Shown here: in pieces, positions 8,113-17,589 of the stretch | Position numbering within the stretch: the first letter of the stretch is position 1 | How the letters are laid out: each line of letters starts with the position of its first letter | Origin: Myroides marinus | GTDB lineage: Bacteria; Bacteroidota; Bacteroidia; Flavobacteriales; Flavobacteriaceae | Length of the DNA: 37,204 nucleotides | Reading direction: 5' to 3' | Assembly: GCF_900109075.1 (NCBI RefSeq) | Contig: NZ_FNYS01000021.1 | Coordinates: 1-37,204 of the forward strand | Notes under the pieces: model-generated | Seen by the model: only the letters and a program-made list of their open reading frames with translations | Databases searched by the model: none | What the model was told of the DNA's origin: nothing | Made by a program: the position numbers and the translations under genes

Positions 8113-8991
8113 ATGAAAGTATTCGAAATAGGAAATGGTCAAACTGTTATAAAGGGACCGAGTCATTATTATAGCTGTAGTGAAGGAGATGGTACTGTGA
8201 TGTTATACAAAGGCGAAGAAGAGGATGAACCTGTGATTCGATTTAGTATTATCTATTTTCAACGAGCAGAGGGAATTACTCAAAAAGATATTATCAATGA
8301 CTTTAAAGAGAAGGCAGTTAGACAGAATGCTCAGTTTATAACGCATAGTGGTAAGAGTTTTTTTTCTTATGATAGCGAAAGTCAAGAAGATCTTTATATC
8401 CGCATATTTGAGATTATGTATGAGGAGAATATTATAGTCGTGTCATTTACGGCTACTAATGAAGATAAGGGCACAGATAAGATAAAGGTATACCTAGAGG
8501 AGATTACAGATATGATAAAGAGTATAGATAGTTTATCATCTCTTAAGTTTCCGATATTAGAGCCTAGATATGAAGATATAGACTATTTAGTGACAGAGGT
8601 AACAAAGGTGTTAGATGTACCTGGAGAGAAGATAGCGCAGTATCACGAGAGTGGTAAGTCTGTAGAGATATTACAGGATATACTGACTCGCAGAGATTAT
8701 GCTATTAATGATTATAAGTATCACTGTGCTTTAGGATTGTTATTTGGAGATTGTCTACAGGCTGCTAATAACAGCTTTCATTGGGTGATAGTACATGATC
8801 AGTATGGTAGAGAATTAGCATTACAGTATCAAGACTTCGCTCTACAATGTTTTCCGATAAGTATGATCACTAAGCGTATAGAGGATGAGGTAGAGATTAA
8901 TGTGACTCAACTTATGGATGAAGTAATTACTCATATAGAGAGTGAAAGCGATAAGGATAAAGGATTCACTAGAATAGAACACAATTTTTAG
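8113..8991 (+). CDS. DUF3806 domain protein, paralogue 1
   Basis: A 292-residue soluble acidic protein. The C-terminal part (about 200-265) shows the DUF3806 pattern: LGLLFGDCL, then FHWVIVHDQYGRELAL, then CFPISMITKRIEDE and an INVTQLMDE segment. The N-terminal half (about 1-135) starts KVFEIGNGQTVIKGPSHYY and forms an alternating strand/helix pattern that I cannot name; it could be a PsbP/DcrB-like fold, by shape only. DUF3806 has no established function. The next gene is a diverged copy over the full length, so the two arose by tandem duplication. A terminator separates them, so each is an independent transcription unit. Confidence 0.8.
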   Translation: MKVFEIGNGQTVIKGPSHYYSCSEGDGTVMLYKGEEEDEPVIRFSIIYFQRAEGITQKDIINDFKEKAVRQNAQFITHSGKSFFSYDSESQEDLYIRIFEIMYEENIIVVSFTATNEDKGTDKIKVYLEEITDMIKSIDSLSSLKFPILEPRYEDIDYLVTEVTKVLDVPGEKIAQYHESGKSVEILQDILTRRDYAINDYKYHCALGLLFGDCLQAANNSFHWVIVHDQYGRELALQYQDFALQCFPISMITKRIEDEVEINVTQLMDEVITHIESESDKDKGFTRIEHNF

Positions 8992-9001
8992 GATATAATA
9001 G

Positions 9002-9037
9002 ATAGGTTAGTCATAGAGGCTAACCTATTTTAGTTTT
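9002..9037 (+). terminator. Terminator after DUF3806 paralogue 1
   Basis: Stem ATAGGTTAG/CTAACCTAT (9002-9010 with 9020-9028), nine-base loop, then TTTTAGTTTT. Confidence 0.75.
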
Positions 9038-9133
9038 GTCAAGAGTGATTATTTAGTAGTAAAATTCAGAATATAATGTCTAAATTTATAGGAGAGACAG
9101 TTCTGATGTTTAAACAAACTAAAAAGATAAGCT

Positions 9134-9976
9134 ATGAAAACATTCGAGATAGGTATTGGTAGAATGGTTATAAAAGCACCTGATTATTACTACTGTGAGC
9201 AGGAGAATGAAGAGACTGTAATGCTGTCAAGACAAGAAGAAGATGACGAACCGGAGATAAGGTTTACTGTAATAGGAGTAGTGCCTGTAGAGCAATTTTC
9301 TGCAGAAGATATGTTAGCGCGATTTAGAGATGAAGCCGCAGAAAAGAATACAGAAGTCAGACAGGTACAAGACAAGGTGTATTTTTCTTATAAAAAGGAG
9401 TACGATGGAGATATTATTTATTATTATCAGATATCTTACCTGAATAGTATTATCTCTATGTCTGCCTGTGTATATAAGGAATGTACAGATGAGACTGTAC
9501 ACAGTACTATTCTAAAAGATGCGGAGCAAATGCTAGAAAGCATTGATCTGCTTGAGAACAGTAAATTTGTAGTCATTGAGCCTAAGGATACGGATATAGA
9601 TTATGTAGTGGATAGTGTATGTCAACTGCTAAAGGTAGAGGAAGAAGAAGTAGGAGATTATTATGAATCTGGTAAGGCGTTAGATAGACTACAGGTCTTG
9701 CTAGACGATAAGTTATTTAGACTAGATGACTTAGTCTATCTAGAGAAACTAGGATTGTTATTTGGCAGTCTAATTCGCTATTATTATCAAGAGTTTAGTT
9801 GGGCTGTGATAAGCGATGAGTATGGTCGTGAGTTAGTATTGAGATTTAGAGGTCATGAGGCAGTAAGCTTTCCGATAAGTATGATAAGAAAAAGGCTGGA
9901 GGAAGGCGAACATATAAATGTAGCAGAACTAATGACTGATCACTACGATTCTGTGTTAGCGAATATTGGACAATAA
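9134..9976 (+). CDS. DUF3806 domain protein, paralogue 2
   Basis: A 280-residue full-length paralogue of the preceding protein. N-terminal KTFEIGIGRMVIKAPDYYY mirrors KVFEIGNGQTVIKGPSHYY of paralogue 1. The C-terminal DUF3806 segment reads LGLLFGSLI, FSWAVISDEYGRELVLRF, SFPISMIRKRLEEGE and INVAELM. The mid-region motif EPKDTDIDYVV and YYESGKAL matches EPRYEDIDYLV and YHESGKSV in the sister protein, so divergence is spread evenly rather than confined to one domain. No signal or membrane segment. Closed by a strong terminator. Function unknown. The leader before the ATG has no clear -7 box. Confidence 0.8.
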   Translation: MKTFEIGIGRMVIKAPDYYYCEQENEETVMLSRQEEDDEPEIRFTVIGVVPVEQFSAEDMLARFRDEAAEKNTEVRQVQDKVYFSYKKEYDGDIIYYYQISYLNSIISMSACVYKECTDETVHSTILKDAEQMLESIDLLENSKFVVIEPKDTDIDYVVDSVCQLLKVEEEEVGDYYESGKALDRLQVLLDDKLFRLDDLVYLEKLGLLFGSLIRYYYQEFSWAVISDEYGRELVLRFRGHEAVSFPISMIRKRLEEGEHINVAELMTDHYDSVLANIGQ

Positions 9977-9987
9977 AACATAAAAGT

Positions 9988-10017
9988 AAAGCTACTCATT
10001 GCGAGTAGCTTTTTTTT
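9988..10017 (+). terminator. Terminator after DUF3806 paralogue 2
   Basis: Stem AAAGCTACTC/GAGTAGCTTT (9988-9997 with 10003-10012), loop ATTGC, followed by a long T-run. Confidence 0.9.
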
Positions 10018-10072
10018 GTTCTAAAAAATACGTTCTTAATTTAGGTTAAGTGTGTTAGGCTGTTGGAGGTTA

Positions 10073-10080
10073 TACATTTG
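10073..10080 (+). promoter_or_regulatory. YceI-gene promoter -7 box
   Basis: TACATTTG (TAnnTTTG), leaving a 5' leader of about 50 bases before the ATG at 10138. Confidence 0.65.
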
Positions 10081-10137
10081 TCCTATACAAAAAGCTACTA
10101 GGGATAATGTAGCAATAACTTTAAAAATAAAATTATT

Positions 10138-10668
10138 ATGGCAAATACAGTTTGGAATATCGACCCTACACACTCAGAAATAGGATTTAAAGTAAAACAC
10201 ATGATGTTTACTAATGTGTCAGGTAAGTTTAATGATTTTACTTCTACTATCGTTAATGATGGTGTAGCATTCGAGACATCAGAAGTTTCATTTACAGCTA
10301 AAGTATCGTCTATCGATACTAATAATACAGATAGAGATAATCACTTGAGAAGTGCTGATTTCTTTGATGTAGAGAAATATGAAAACTTAGATTTTAAATC
10401 TACTACTATTGAGAAAAAATCAGATAATGATTATGTGATCACAGGTATGCTTACGATTAAAGATGTGACTAAGGAAGTATCATTTAAAGCAGAATACAGC
10501 GGATTACTTACTGATCCATGGGGTAATACTAAAATAGGTTTATCTCTAGAAGGAAAGATTAACCGTAAGGAGTTTGGTTTAACTTGGAATGCGTCATTAG
10601 AGACAGGTGGAGTACTAGTAGGTGAAGATATTAAGTTATTCGCTGAGGTACAGTTCGCTAAAGCTTAA
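10138..10668 (+). CDS. YceI family protein
   Basis: A 176-residue YceI-like lipocalin-fold protein. The start NTVWNIDPTHSEIGFKVKHM and the later DRDNHLRSADFFDVEKY and FGLTWN segments are diagnostic. Family members bind long isoprenoid or amphiphilic ligands in a beta-barrel cavity; periplasmic forms are induced by alkaline or osmotic stress. This copy has no signal peptide (it starts MANTVWN), so it is probably cytoplasmic, as is common for Flavobacteriia paralogues. Its own promoter and a 15-bp terminator make it monocistronic. Ligand unknown. Confidence 0.95.
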   Translation: MANTVWNIDPTHSEIGFKVKHMMFTNVSGKFNDFTSTIVNDGVAFETSEVSFTAKVSSIDTNNTDRDNHLRSADFFDVEKYENLDFKSTTIEKKSDNDYVITGMLTIKDVTKEVSFKAEYSGLLTDPWGNTKIGLSLEGKINRKEFGLTWNASLETGGVLVGEDIKLFAEVQFAKA

Positions 10669-10707
10669 TGAAGTTTTTATAAAGTGATTTTCAATATATG
10701 TTTAGAC

Positions 10708-10745
10708 AAAGCCTCTAAAGAAGTAATTCTTTAGAGGCTTTTTTG
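10708..10745 (+). terminator. Terminator after the YceI gene
   Basis: Perfect 15-bp stem AAAGCCTCTAAAGAA/TTCTTTAGAGGCTTT (10708-10722 with 10727-10741), loop GTAA, then T-run. Its core is the reverse complement of the terminator at 12983-13019 apart from one base. Confidence 0.92.
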
Positions 10746-10935
10746 TGATTTAGAATATCTAATGTGATTCAGATTAGTGTATAATATTTTAAGTGTTTGT
10801 TTTGTGTTAATTTATTAATAATATAATCAGTAAATTAGCTTATTGAATTATAATCTTTTGTTTTTTAATATTATTAACGTGATGATTAAGGGGTTTTAAA
10901 AGAAAGGCAAGTTTGATTAATTAAGTTTTTAGTAA

Positions 10936-11607
10936 ATGTTCACACTACCATTACCTAAATATTTTTATCGTGTAATTAAGCGGGTTGATCTAAAGACTGC
11001 TTGTACTTGCCCCTCATGTGGAGCAACACATTCAATGCGTTTGGAAGTGGGGTGTAGGGTTTATCACTATATATTCTTACCTGTGTATGCTAATCACAGA
11101 GAAGTGTCTGTACATTGTGCTACTTGTGCTAAGAATTTTGAACCTAAATACTTTCCTAATATTCCGAAGATGCTAATAGCAGAGTTGAACAAGACTCGCT
11201 ATCCTTGGTACTATTTTATAGGAAGAGGTATCTGTATCATTCTTACAGTATTGTTTATCATAAGTATAGTAGAGCATTTTATAGTAAGTAAGAACACTCT
11301 AGCTAATAGTATTGAATCAGTGAGTAAAGGAGATGTGATAGTTTATGAACTAGAAAATGGAAAGAAAACAACATTATATGTAACCAATGAAGAACGTGAT
11401 ACAATGTATGTTAGGCTAAATAGTAAAGTAGTTCATAAAGATGAAGTATCTGAAATTGATACACCAGATAACTATGTAAAGGAGGTGACTATATTCACTA
11501 AGAAGAAATTAAGAGAGATGGCTGATGAAGGTAAAGTATTGGACATTTATATGTCAGCTACAGCATTAGAGTTTGATAAATCCTTATTCGAAGAATCTGA
11601 TAATTAA
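10936..11607 (+). CDS. Zinc-ribbon membrane protein, unknown
   Basis: A 223-residue protein. Residues about 22-68 form a zinc ribbon: CTCPSCG and, later, CATCAKNFEP supply the two CxxC knuckles around a YHYIFLPVYA stretch, as in the zinc-ribbon family PF17032. One membrane helix follows (about 95-112, ICIILTVLFIISIVEHF). The C-terminal part (about 120-223) is a soluble, beta-rich domain of unknown type, probably extracytoplasmic or peripheral. The DKNYY gene starts 13 bases after the stop, so they form a two-gene unit bracketed by two near-identical terminators. I cannot assign a function. The ATG is chosen because the conserved zinc ribbon lies directly after it. Confidence 0.75.
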   Translation: MFTLPLPKYFYRVIKRVDLKTACTCPSCGATHSMRLEVGCRVYHYIFLPVYANHREVSVHCATCAKNFEPKYFPNIPKMLIAELNKTRYPWYYFIGRGICIILTVLFIISIVEHFIVSKNTLANSIESVSKGDVIVYELENGKKTTLYVTNEERDTMYVRLNSKVVHKDEVSEIDTPDNYVKEVTIFTKKKLREMADEGKVLDIYMSATALEFDKSLFEESDN

Positions 11608-11620
11608 ATAAAATAAACGA

Positions 11621-12961
11621 ATGAATACAGTTAAGTTTAAAATAGTAGATCGCAAGAGATACCTAGTGGTGTTTATCTCTATTCTGTTAATAGCCCTTGT
11701 CGTGTTATTCTTTAATTTTATAACCGTTACTCGTGCTATAGACGAGGGAGGCGTGATGAGGTATGTGTACATAGGAGTTGGTTTTGGGGTATTGGCACTT
11801 GTAATACAGTTAAAGAAGTTGTTTACTAAAGAGTTAAGTTTTGATGTAGATGAACTTGGTATTGCGATAAGAGAAGGTAGAGAAAAAAGGATTATCTCTC
11901 ATCAAAATATAGTGATGGTTAAGCGAATACAAGCGGCAGGGTCTGAGCTAGTGCATATATATGTGGTAGGTAAGTCTGCACCTGAGCTAAACTTTGAATC
12001 TAATGATAGAACTGGTATCAATACGCTACTGGCTAGGTTAGAACAATATCAGAGTTATATATCTGCTGATAGACAGGGTGGATTAGGAGAGCGCTGGACG
12101 GAGTATATTAATCAGAATGTGGCGCAAAATAACAAAGGAAGTATTAATGAGGTGCGAAAACAAGAGGGGACTTCTAAGAAGATTGTCTTGATTGTTTTGG
12201 GTGTTACTTTCGTTGTATTAGTTGGTTTTGTTGTTATTTCTTTGTTGTTGGAAGATAATAGAGGGTATGAGGTCAGAGATGATAAGGTATATTATAAAGA
12301 TAAAGTATTAGAAGGGGTAGTTCCTGATAGCTACCGTCATTTAGGAGGGAATGTGATTATAGACTCTACTCATGTGTATTATCTAGGAGATGTGCAGACA
12401 TGGGCTGATAGAACTACGTTTAAGATGTTAGATAACAAGTTTTATACAGATAAGAATGGGGTGTACTACGAGGTGGATAATTGGTTTAGTAAGAATGAGA
12501 TTAAACCGATAGAGGGGGATTATGATAAGGCTACTTTCAAAGCTTTAGGCAATGGAAGTCTGTATAAGGATAAAAACAACTTGTATCACATCAAACTTAA
12601 GATGATAGATAATGCTAATCCTTTGGAAGTATTAAAGATTGAGAATTTAGATATTGCTACAATAGAGCAGCTTAATCCTTATTGGGCAAAAGATAAAGGA
12701 CAGGTTTACTTTGTGACTTGGGAAAATTTGAGACCATGTGCTGAAATGGATGCTAGTAGTTTTGAGGTGATTGATAGCAAAGTAGCTAAGGATAAAAACC
12801 ATGTGTATTATTTGACTAGAGATTTAGGGTCAGATCATGTGAATGCTACTAAAAAAGAAGATTACGCTATATTAGATGATGCAGATGCACCTACTTTCGT
12901 AAGAATTAAGCACAATTCTTATGAAGATAAGAATACGACTTGGACTATTAGTAATGATTAG
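11621..12961 (+). CDS. DKNYY-repeat membrane protein
   Basis: A 446-residue protein with two N-terminal membrane helices (about 14-34 and 47-64), a cytoplasmic-looking PH-like strand region (about 70-150), a third helix (about 187-210, IVLIVLGVTFVVLVGFVVI) and a C-terminal repeat domain. That domain carries DKNYY-type repeats: VYYKDKV, YTDKNGVYYE, YKDKNNLYHI, AKDKGQVYFV and AKDKNHVYYL. DKNYY domains occur in secreted or membrane-tethered proteins of unknown function and are often near polymorphic-toxin immunity loci, which would suit the Imm10-like gene 4 kb upstream, though that link is inference. Second gene of a pair with the zinc-ribbon protein. Confidence 0.82.
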   Translation: MNTVKFKIVDRKRYLVVFISILLIALVVLFFNFITVTRAIDEGGVMRYVYIGVGFGVLALVIQLKKLFTKELSFDVDELGIAIREGREKRIISHQNIVMVKRIQAAGSELVHIYVVGKSAPELNFESNDRTGINTLLARLEQYQSYISADRQGGLGERWTEYINQNVAQNNKGSINEVRKQEGTSKKIVLIVLGVTFVVLVGFVVISLLLEDNRGYEVRDDKVYYKDKVLEGVVPDSYRHLGGNVIIDSTHVYYLGDVQTWADRTTFKMLDNKFYTDKNGVYYEVDNWFSKNEIKPIEGDYDKATFKALGNGSLYKDKNNLYHIKLKMIDNANPLEVLKIENLDIATIEQLNPYWAKDKGQVYFVTWENLRPCAEMDASSFEVIDSKVAKDKNHVYYLTRDLGSDHVNATKKEDYAILDDADAPTFVRIKHNSYEDKNTTWTISND

Positions 12962-12982
12962 TATTAGTTGAAGTAATAAGAC

Positions 12983-13019
12983 AAAGCCTCTAAAGAATTA
13001 CTTCTTTAGAGGTTTTTTT
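12983..13019 (+). terminator. Terminator after the DKNYY gene
   Basis: Stem AAAGCCTCTAAAGAA/TTCTTTAGAGGTTTT (12983-12997 with 13002-13016; one G-U), loop TTAC, then T-run. Near-identical to 10708-10745 but with the loop in opposite orientation. Confidence 0.9.
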
Positions 13020-13057
13020 GTGTATGATTTTGATGTTTTGTGTTTAAGGAATTTTAT

Positions 13058-13065
13058 TACATTTG
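13058..13065 (+). promoter_or_regulatory. DUF3667-gene promoter -7 box
   Basis: TACATTTG with TTG (13038-13040) 17 bases upstream. It lies inside the upstream extension of the open frame (from 13040), so the real start must be downstream of it. Confidence 0.78.
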
Positions 13066-13123
13066 TTTTATTCACTTTGTAGTGACTTGTAAAACCTTAC
13101 TAAACCTAACACTTAGAATAACG

Positions 13124-13887
<764 letters not shown>

Positions 13888-13890
13888 CTG

Positions 13891-14451
13891 TTAGAAACTA
13901 TTTAGTTTCATATATCCTAGTTCTATCTTATCATCATCTAATATTTTATCAGTCTTAGTGATTTTGATAGCGTATTTCTGTTTTAAATCGTCGTTTAGTA
14001 TCTCGTCTATTTCATAGATATCATCTACATCTAGACCGTATTTATTATCTACATGGCTATATCCTTTAGGAGGTAGGTTAAACTCTTCGTAGAATGAAGT
14101 GTTCTTTACCATCTGTATAGCTTCTTTATGACTATCTGCAACTATAAGACATGTCTGGTGAAACTCGTCAAATATACCATGCTTATATCCTCCTAGATTA
14201 AGGAAGAATAGTTTAAGTCCTGTAGGTTGATAGTCATCTCTATCGACTACTTCTATCTGATGACCTTCTACATGATTTACTTCTCTCCAAGCATCTACGT
14301 GTAACTTAGGACCTCCTTCTGGCCAGAAGCTAGCAATCTGAGGTACTAGATCTTTCATCTCTGTACCAATACCGAAGTATATATCATGCTGCTCTATGTG
14401 TCTACCTGTAGGTGTAGCCCCTAGCATGGTCATAAATAGTTTATTAGTCAT
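13891..14451 (-). CDS. DUF1543 domain protein
   Basis: A 186-residue soluble protein. The N-terminal MLGATPTGRHIEQHDIYFGIG and the following FWPEGGPKLHVDAWREV segment are the DUF1543 signature. A second similar half, with FFLNLGGYKHGIFDEFHQ and ending near KGYSHVDNKYGLDVDDIYEID, completes a two-repeat layout. No function is established for the family. Its ATG overlaps the stop of the folK-dNK fusion by eight bases (14444-14451), implying translational coupling, so it is co-expressed with the folate/nucleoside kinase gene. It ends at the shared terminator. Confidence 0.9.
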   Translation of the reverse strand: MTNKLFMTMLGATPTGRHIEQHDIYFGIGTEMKDLVPQIASFWPEGGPKLHVDAWREVNHVEGHQIEVVDRDDYQPTGLKLFFLNLGGYKHGIFDEFHQTCLIVADSHKEAIQMVKNTSFYEEFNLPPKGYSHVDNKYGLDVDDIYEIDEILNDDLKQKYAIKITKTDKILDDDKIELGYMKLNSF

Positions 14452-15589
14452 GTTTCACTAGTTTATTTTGTATCTTATCTAGTATGTGTATATAATCTTC
14501 TTGATTAGCTACGAAGTCCATATCTGATATATCTATGATTAACACTTTATCGGCAGGCATTGTTTTGATGTAGTTAAAGTATCCTTGGTTTACTTGATCT
14601 AAGTATGTACCTGGTATTTCACTTTCATAAGAGCGTCCGCGTTTTTGTATGTTTTCTAACAAACGATTTGTGTTCTGATATAGATATACATATAAGTCAG
14701 GTTTAGGTGTCTCTTTATACATAATCTCAAAGATTTGTTTGTATAAATTAAACTCGTCTTCTTCTAGTGTGATTTGTGCAAAGATGATAGACTTATAGAT
14801 GTAGTAGTCTGCTATAATAAACTCCTTAAATAAATCAAATTGAGCTAAGTCGTCAGATAACTGTGAGTATCTGTCTGCTAAGAATGACATCTCTAAAGGG
14901 AAGGCGTATCTAGTAGCATCTTTATAAAACTTAGGTAAGAATGGATTGTCTGCGAACCCTTCTAATATATTCTTAGCATTAAAGTCTTCTGATATACGAT
15001 TAGTCAAAGTAGTCTTACCTGCACCGATATTACCCTCTATAGCGATAAAGTTCACATTAGTGAATCCGTATCTATGTATTGGGCTTGATAGGGTACCAAC
15101 TATCTTAAAAGTTGTTTTATCTTTACAAACGTTTAATAATTCTTTGAAACTTTGCTTTAACAATGGGTGTTCCCACTCTAAGTTTAGGTCAGCTGCTGGC
15201 TGAAGGACGAATTGTCTTTCTTGCATCAAGGGATGAGGTACAGATAGATTGTCTGTATTATACACCTCTTGGTTAAAAGAAATGATATCTATATCAATGA
15301 TTCTAGCACTGTAACCTACCTTGTCTGTTGGGCGTATTCTACCAAGTATTTGTTCTATTTCTAGTACTTTTAGAATAACCGTTTCTGCTTTAAGTGTACT
15401 ATGTAATAAAATAGCACAATTAAAAAAAGGATCACTCTCAAAACCCCAAGCAGGAAATTCGTAAATAGGAGAAACTCTTATGACTGTACCAATGTGCTTG
15501 TTTATCAGTTCGATAGATTGTTCTATGTTAGATAATCTATCCCCTTGATTTGAGCCAATTGATAATACTATTTGATTTTGCGTAAACAT
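14444..15589 (-). CDS. folK: HPPK (FolK) fused to a deoxynucleoside kinase
   Basis: A 381-residue two-domain enzyme. Residues about 6-150 are 6-hydroxymethyl-7,8-dihydropterin pyrophosphokinase, which transfers pyrophosphate from ATP in folate synthesis: LSIGSNQGDR at the start, FFNCA, and the metal-binding RIIDIDIISF with Asp99 and Asp101. Residues about 180-378 are a deoxynucleoside (deoxyadenosine/deoxyguanosine-like) kinase: Walker A EGNIGAGKTT (about 185-194), FLADRYSQ, the LID motif KRGRSYE, and the closing helix. A linker of about 30 residues joins them with no frameshift. This fusion is known in Bacteroidota. The downstream DUF1543 gene overlaps by eight bases. Divergent from sppA, 126 bases away. 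Confidence 0.95.
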   Translation of the reverse strand: MFTQNQIVLSIGSNQGDRLSNIEQSIELINKHIGTVIRVSPIYEFPAWGFESDPFFNCAILLHSTLKAETVILKVLEIEQILGRIRPTDKVGYSARIIDIDIISFNQEVYNTDNLSVPHPLMQERQFVLQPAADLNLEWEHPLLKQSFKELLNVCKDKTTFKIVGTLSSPIHRYGFTNVNFIAIEGNIGAGKTTLTNRISEDFNAKNILEGFADNPFLPKFYKDATRYAFPLEMSFLADRYSQLSDDLAQFDLFKEFIIADYYIYKSIIFAQITLEEDEFNLYKQIFEIMYKETPKPDLYVYLYQNTNRLLENIQKRGRSYESEIPGTYLDQVNQGYFNYIKTMPADKVLIIDISDMDFVANQEDYIHILDKIQNKLVKHD

Positions 15590-15715
15590 GGGGCAAAGTA
15601 AATAAAAGAAAATTGAAATAGCGTTACTTTTGTAACAGTTAATAATGCAAATTTACGGGTATAATCTGTAACTTTTTTTATAATTTGAATACTAATAAGA
15701 TAAATTGTTTTTAAT

Positions 15716-17482
15716 ATGAAGTTTTTAAGAAATGTTTTAGCTACGATAGTTGGACTGTTCATATTCTTCGGAGTCTTGTTCTTCGGGATGTTAGCAGTTG
15801 GGGCTGCTATGGGAAGTAGTTCTGATAAAGTGGTAGTAAAGGATAACTCAGTTATTAATCTAGATTTATCAGGTGTAAAATACGACTATGCAGGAAAGTT
15901 TAATTATAAAGACTTTGGTTTCGTTGATGCTGGTAAAGATGGTGTAGCTGATATATTAGCAGCGATAGAGTATGCAAAAACGGATGATCGTATTAAGGGA
16001 ATATCAATCTTAAATGATGAATCATCTTTAGGAGTGGTACAAAAACGTGAAATAAGAAAGAAACTAGAAGAGTTTAAAAAAACTGGTAAGTTCGTTTTAG
16101 CTTATGCTAATACGTATTCTCAAGGGGAGTATTACTTAAACTCTGTAGCGGATACAGTGTATGTAAACCCTGTAGGTACGATAGACTTTAAAGGATTGTC
16201 TACTGAAATTCTTTATTTAAAAGGATTACAAGACAAAACTGGTGTACAAATGGAGGTAATGAGACATGGTAAATACAAAAGTGCTGTAGAACCATACCTA
16301 CAAGATAAAATGAGTGATGCGAATAGAGAGCAGATTACTGTGTTCTTAAATTCTATATGGGAGACTATAGTAGAAGATATCTCTAAGAGTAGAAAGGTAC
16401 CAGTAGAAAAGTTAAATGAAATAGCAAATAACTTAGAGGCTAGAACTCCTTCACGTGCATTGAAAGCTGGATTAGTAGATAAGGTAGCTTATGAAGATGA
16501 GTATCATGCTGCTATAAAGAAAGCATTAAAGGTAGAGGGAGATGTGGATTATAATACTATCGATATCCTAGACTATGCAAAAGACTTAATCGTAAAAGGA
16601 GATGGTAATACAGCTGAAGATCAGATAGCAGTAATCTATGCTCAAGGACAGATATTAAGTGGTGAGGGTAGTGTGAGTTATATCGGTGAAGGTTCTATCA
16701 ATCGCGCTCTAAAAGAAGCTCGTAAAGACGATAAGATTAAAGCTGTGGTACTTAGAGTTAACAGTCCTGGTGGTAGTGCATTGACTTCTGAGTTAATCTG
16801 GAGAGAGATAGAGCTTACTAAGAAAGTAAAACCTGTGATTGTATCTATGGGAGATTTAGCTGCATCTGGAGGATATTATATATCATGTAATGCTGACCGC
16901 ATCTTCGCTGATCCAAGTACTATCACTGGTTCTATTGGAGTATTCGGTATGGTACCAAATATGAAGACTTTAGCGAATAAGTATGGTGTGAATGCTGAAC
17001 AAGTAAAAACTCATGATAACGCTGCTAACTACAGTTTATTTAGAGAGGTAGATCCTGGCTTTAAAATGGTAGTAACAGAGGGAATTGAGGATATCTATAC
17101 AACATTCGTAAAAAGAGTAGCCGATGGTAGAAAATTGACTGTAGAACAGGTAGATGAAATAGCTCAAGGTAGAGTGTGGACTGGTAAAGATGCTCTTAAA
17201 AATAAGTTGGTAGACGAATTAGGAGGATTAGATAAGGCTATTGCTTATGCTGCTAAAAAAGTAGAAATAGATAGCTATAAAGTGGTTAATTTCCCTGAGT
17301 ATAAAATGAAGTTTGAAGACTTACTTAGAAGTTACTTAGGTTCTTCTATGATTAAAACTGAAGAACAATTAATCAAAGAGAAGATAGGTGAGGCTAACTA
17401 TGAAATGTTAGAAAGACTTAACTATTTTAGTAATTTAAAAGGTGTACAAGCTATTATGCCATTTGAATTAAAAATCGAATAA
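15716..17482 (+). CDS. sppA: Signal peptide peptidase SppA, long (67K) form
   Basis: A 588-residue membrane-anchored serine protease that degrades cleaved signal peptides. One N-terminal membrane helix (about 7-31) is followed by two tandem S49 domains. The catalytic pair is present: Lys188 in GKYKSAVEP (the equivalent of E. coli Lys209) and Ser384 in GDLAASGGYYIS (the equivalent of Ser409). The VNSPGGSA oxyanion segment and STITGSIGVFG are also intact. Length is as in other long-form SppA proteins. Closed by a terminator 67 bases after the stop. Divergent from folK-dNK. A TACTTTTG promoter-like box at 15625-15632 would give a leader of about 80 bases. Confidence 0.97.
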   Translation: MKFLRNVLATIVGLFIFFGVLFFGMLAVGAAMGSSSDKVVVKDNSVINLDLSGVKYDYAGKFNYKDFGFVDAGKDGVADILAAIEYAKTDDRIKGISILNDESSLGVVQKREIRKKLEEFKKTGKFVLAYANTYSQGEYYLNSVADTVYVNPVGTIDFKGLSTEILYLKGLQDKTGVQMEVMRHGKYKSAVEPYLQDKMSDANREQITVFLNSIWETIVEDISKSRKVPVEKLNEIANNLEARTPSRALKAGLVDKVAYEDEYHAAIKKALKVEGDVDYNTIDILDYAKDLIVKGDGNTAEDQIAVIYAQGQILSGEGSVSYIGEGSINRALKEARKDDKIKAVVLRVNSPGGSALTSELIWREIELTKKVKPVIVSMGDLAASGGYYISCNADRIFADPSTITGSIGVFGMVPNMKTLANKYGVNAEQVKTHDNAANYSLFREVDPGFKMVVTEGIEDIYTTFVKRVADGRKLTVEQVDEIAQGRVWTGKDALKNKLVDELGGLDKAIAYAAKKVEIDSYKVVNFPEYKMKFEDLLRSYLGSSMIKTEEQLIKEKIGEANYEMLERLNYFSNLKGVQAIMPFELKIE

Positions 17483-17549
17483 TGTAAATAAGAACAATAT
17501 TCATTACTACTAGATTAGATAGTGGTATTAGGTATAATGTTTTGACATA

Positions 17550-17589
17550 AAGAGTTGTCCTTTTTATAAGGGACAACTCTTTTTTTTTG
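17550..17589 (+). terminator. Terminator of sppA
   Basis: Stem AAGAGTTGTCC/GGACAACTCTT (17550-17560 with 17571-17581), ten-base loop, then a run of Ts to 17588. Confidence 0.9.

Noticed and set aside
9076..9162. A 28-codon frame (ATG to TAG) overlapping the start of DUF3806 paralogue 2
   Set aside because: No promoter or family support, and it runs into the next gene out of frame; best seen as chance, though a leader peptide cannot be excluded.
13040..13123. Upstream extension of the DUF3667 frame
   Set aside because: Contains the promoter (13058-13065), and the conserved zinc ribbon starts at the later ATG.
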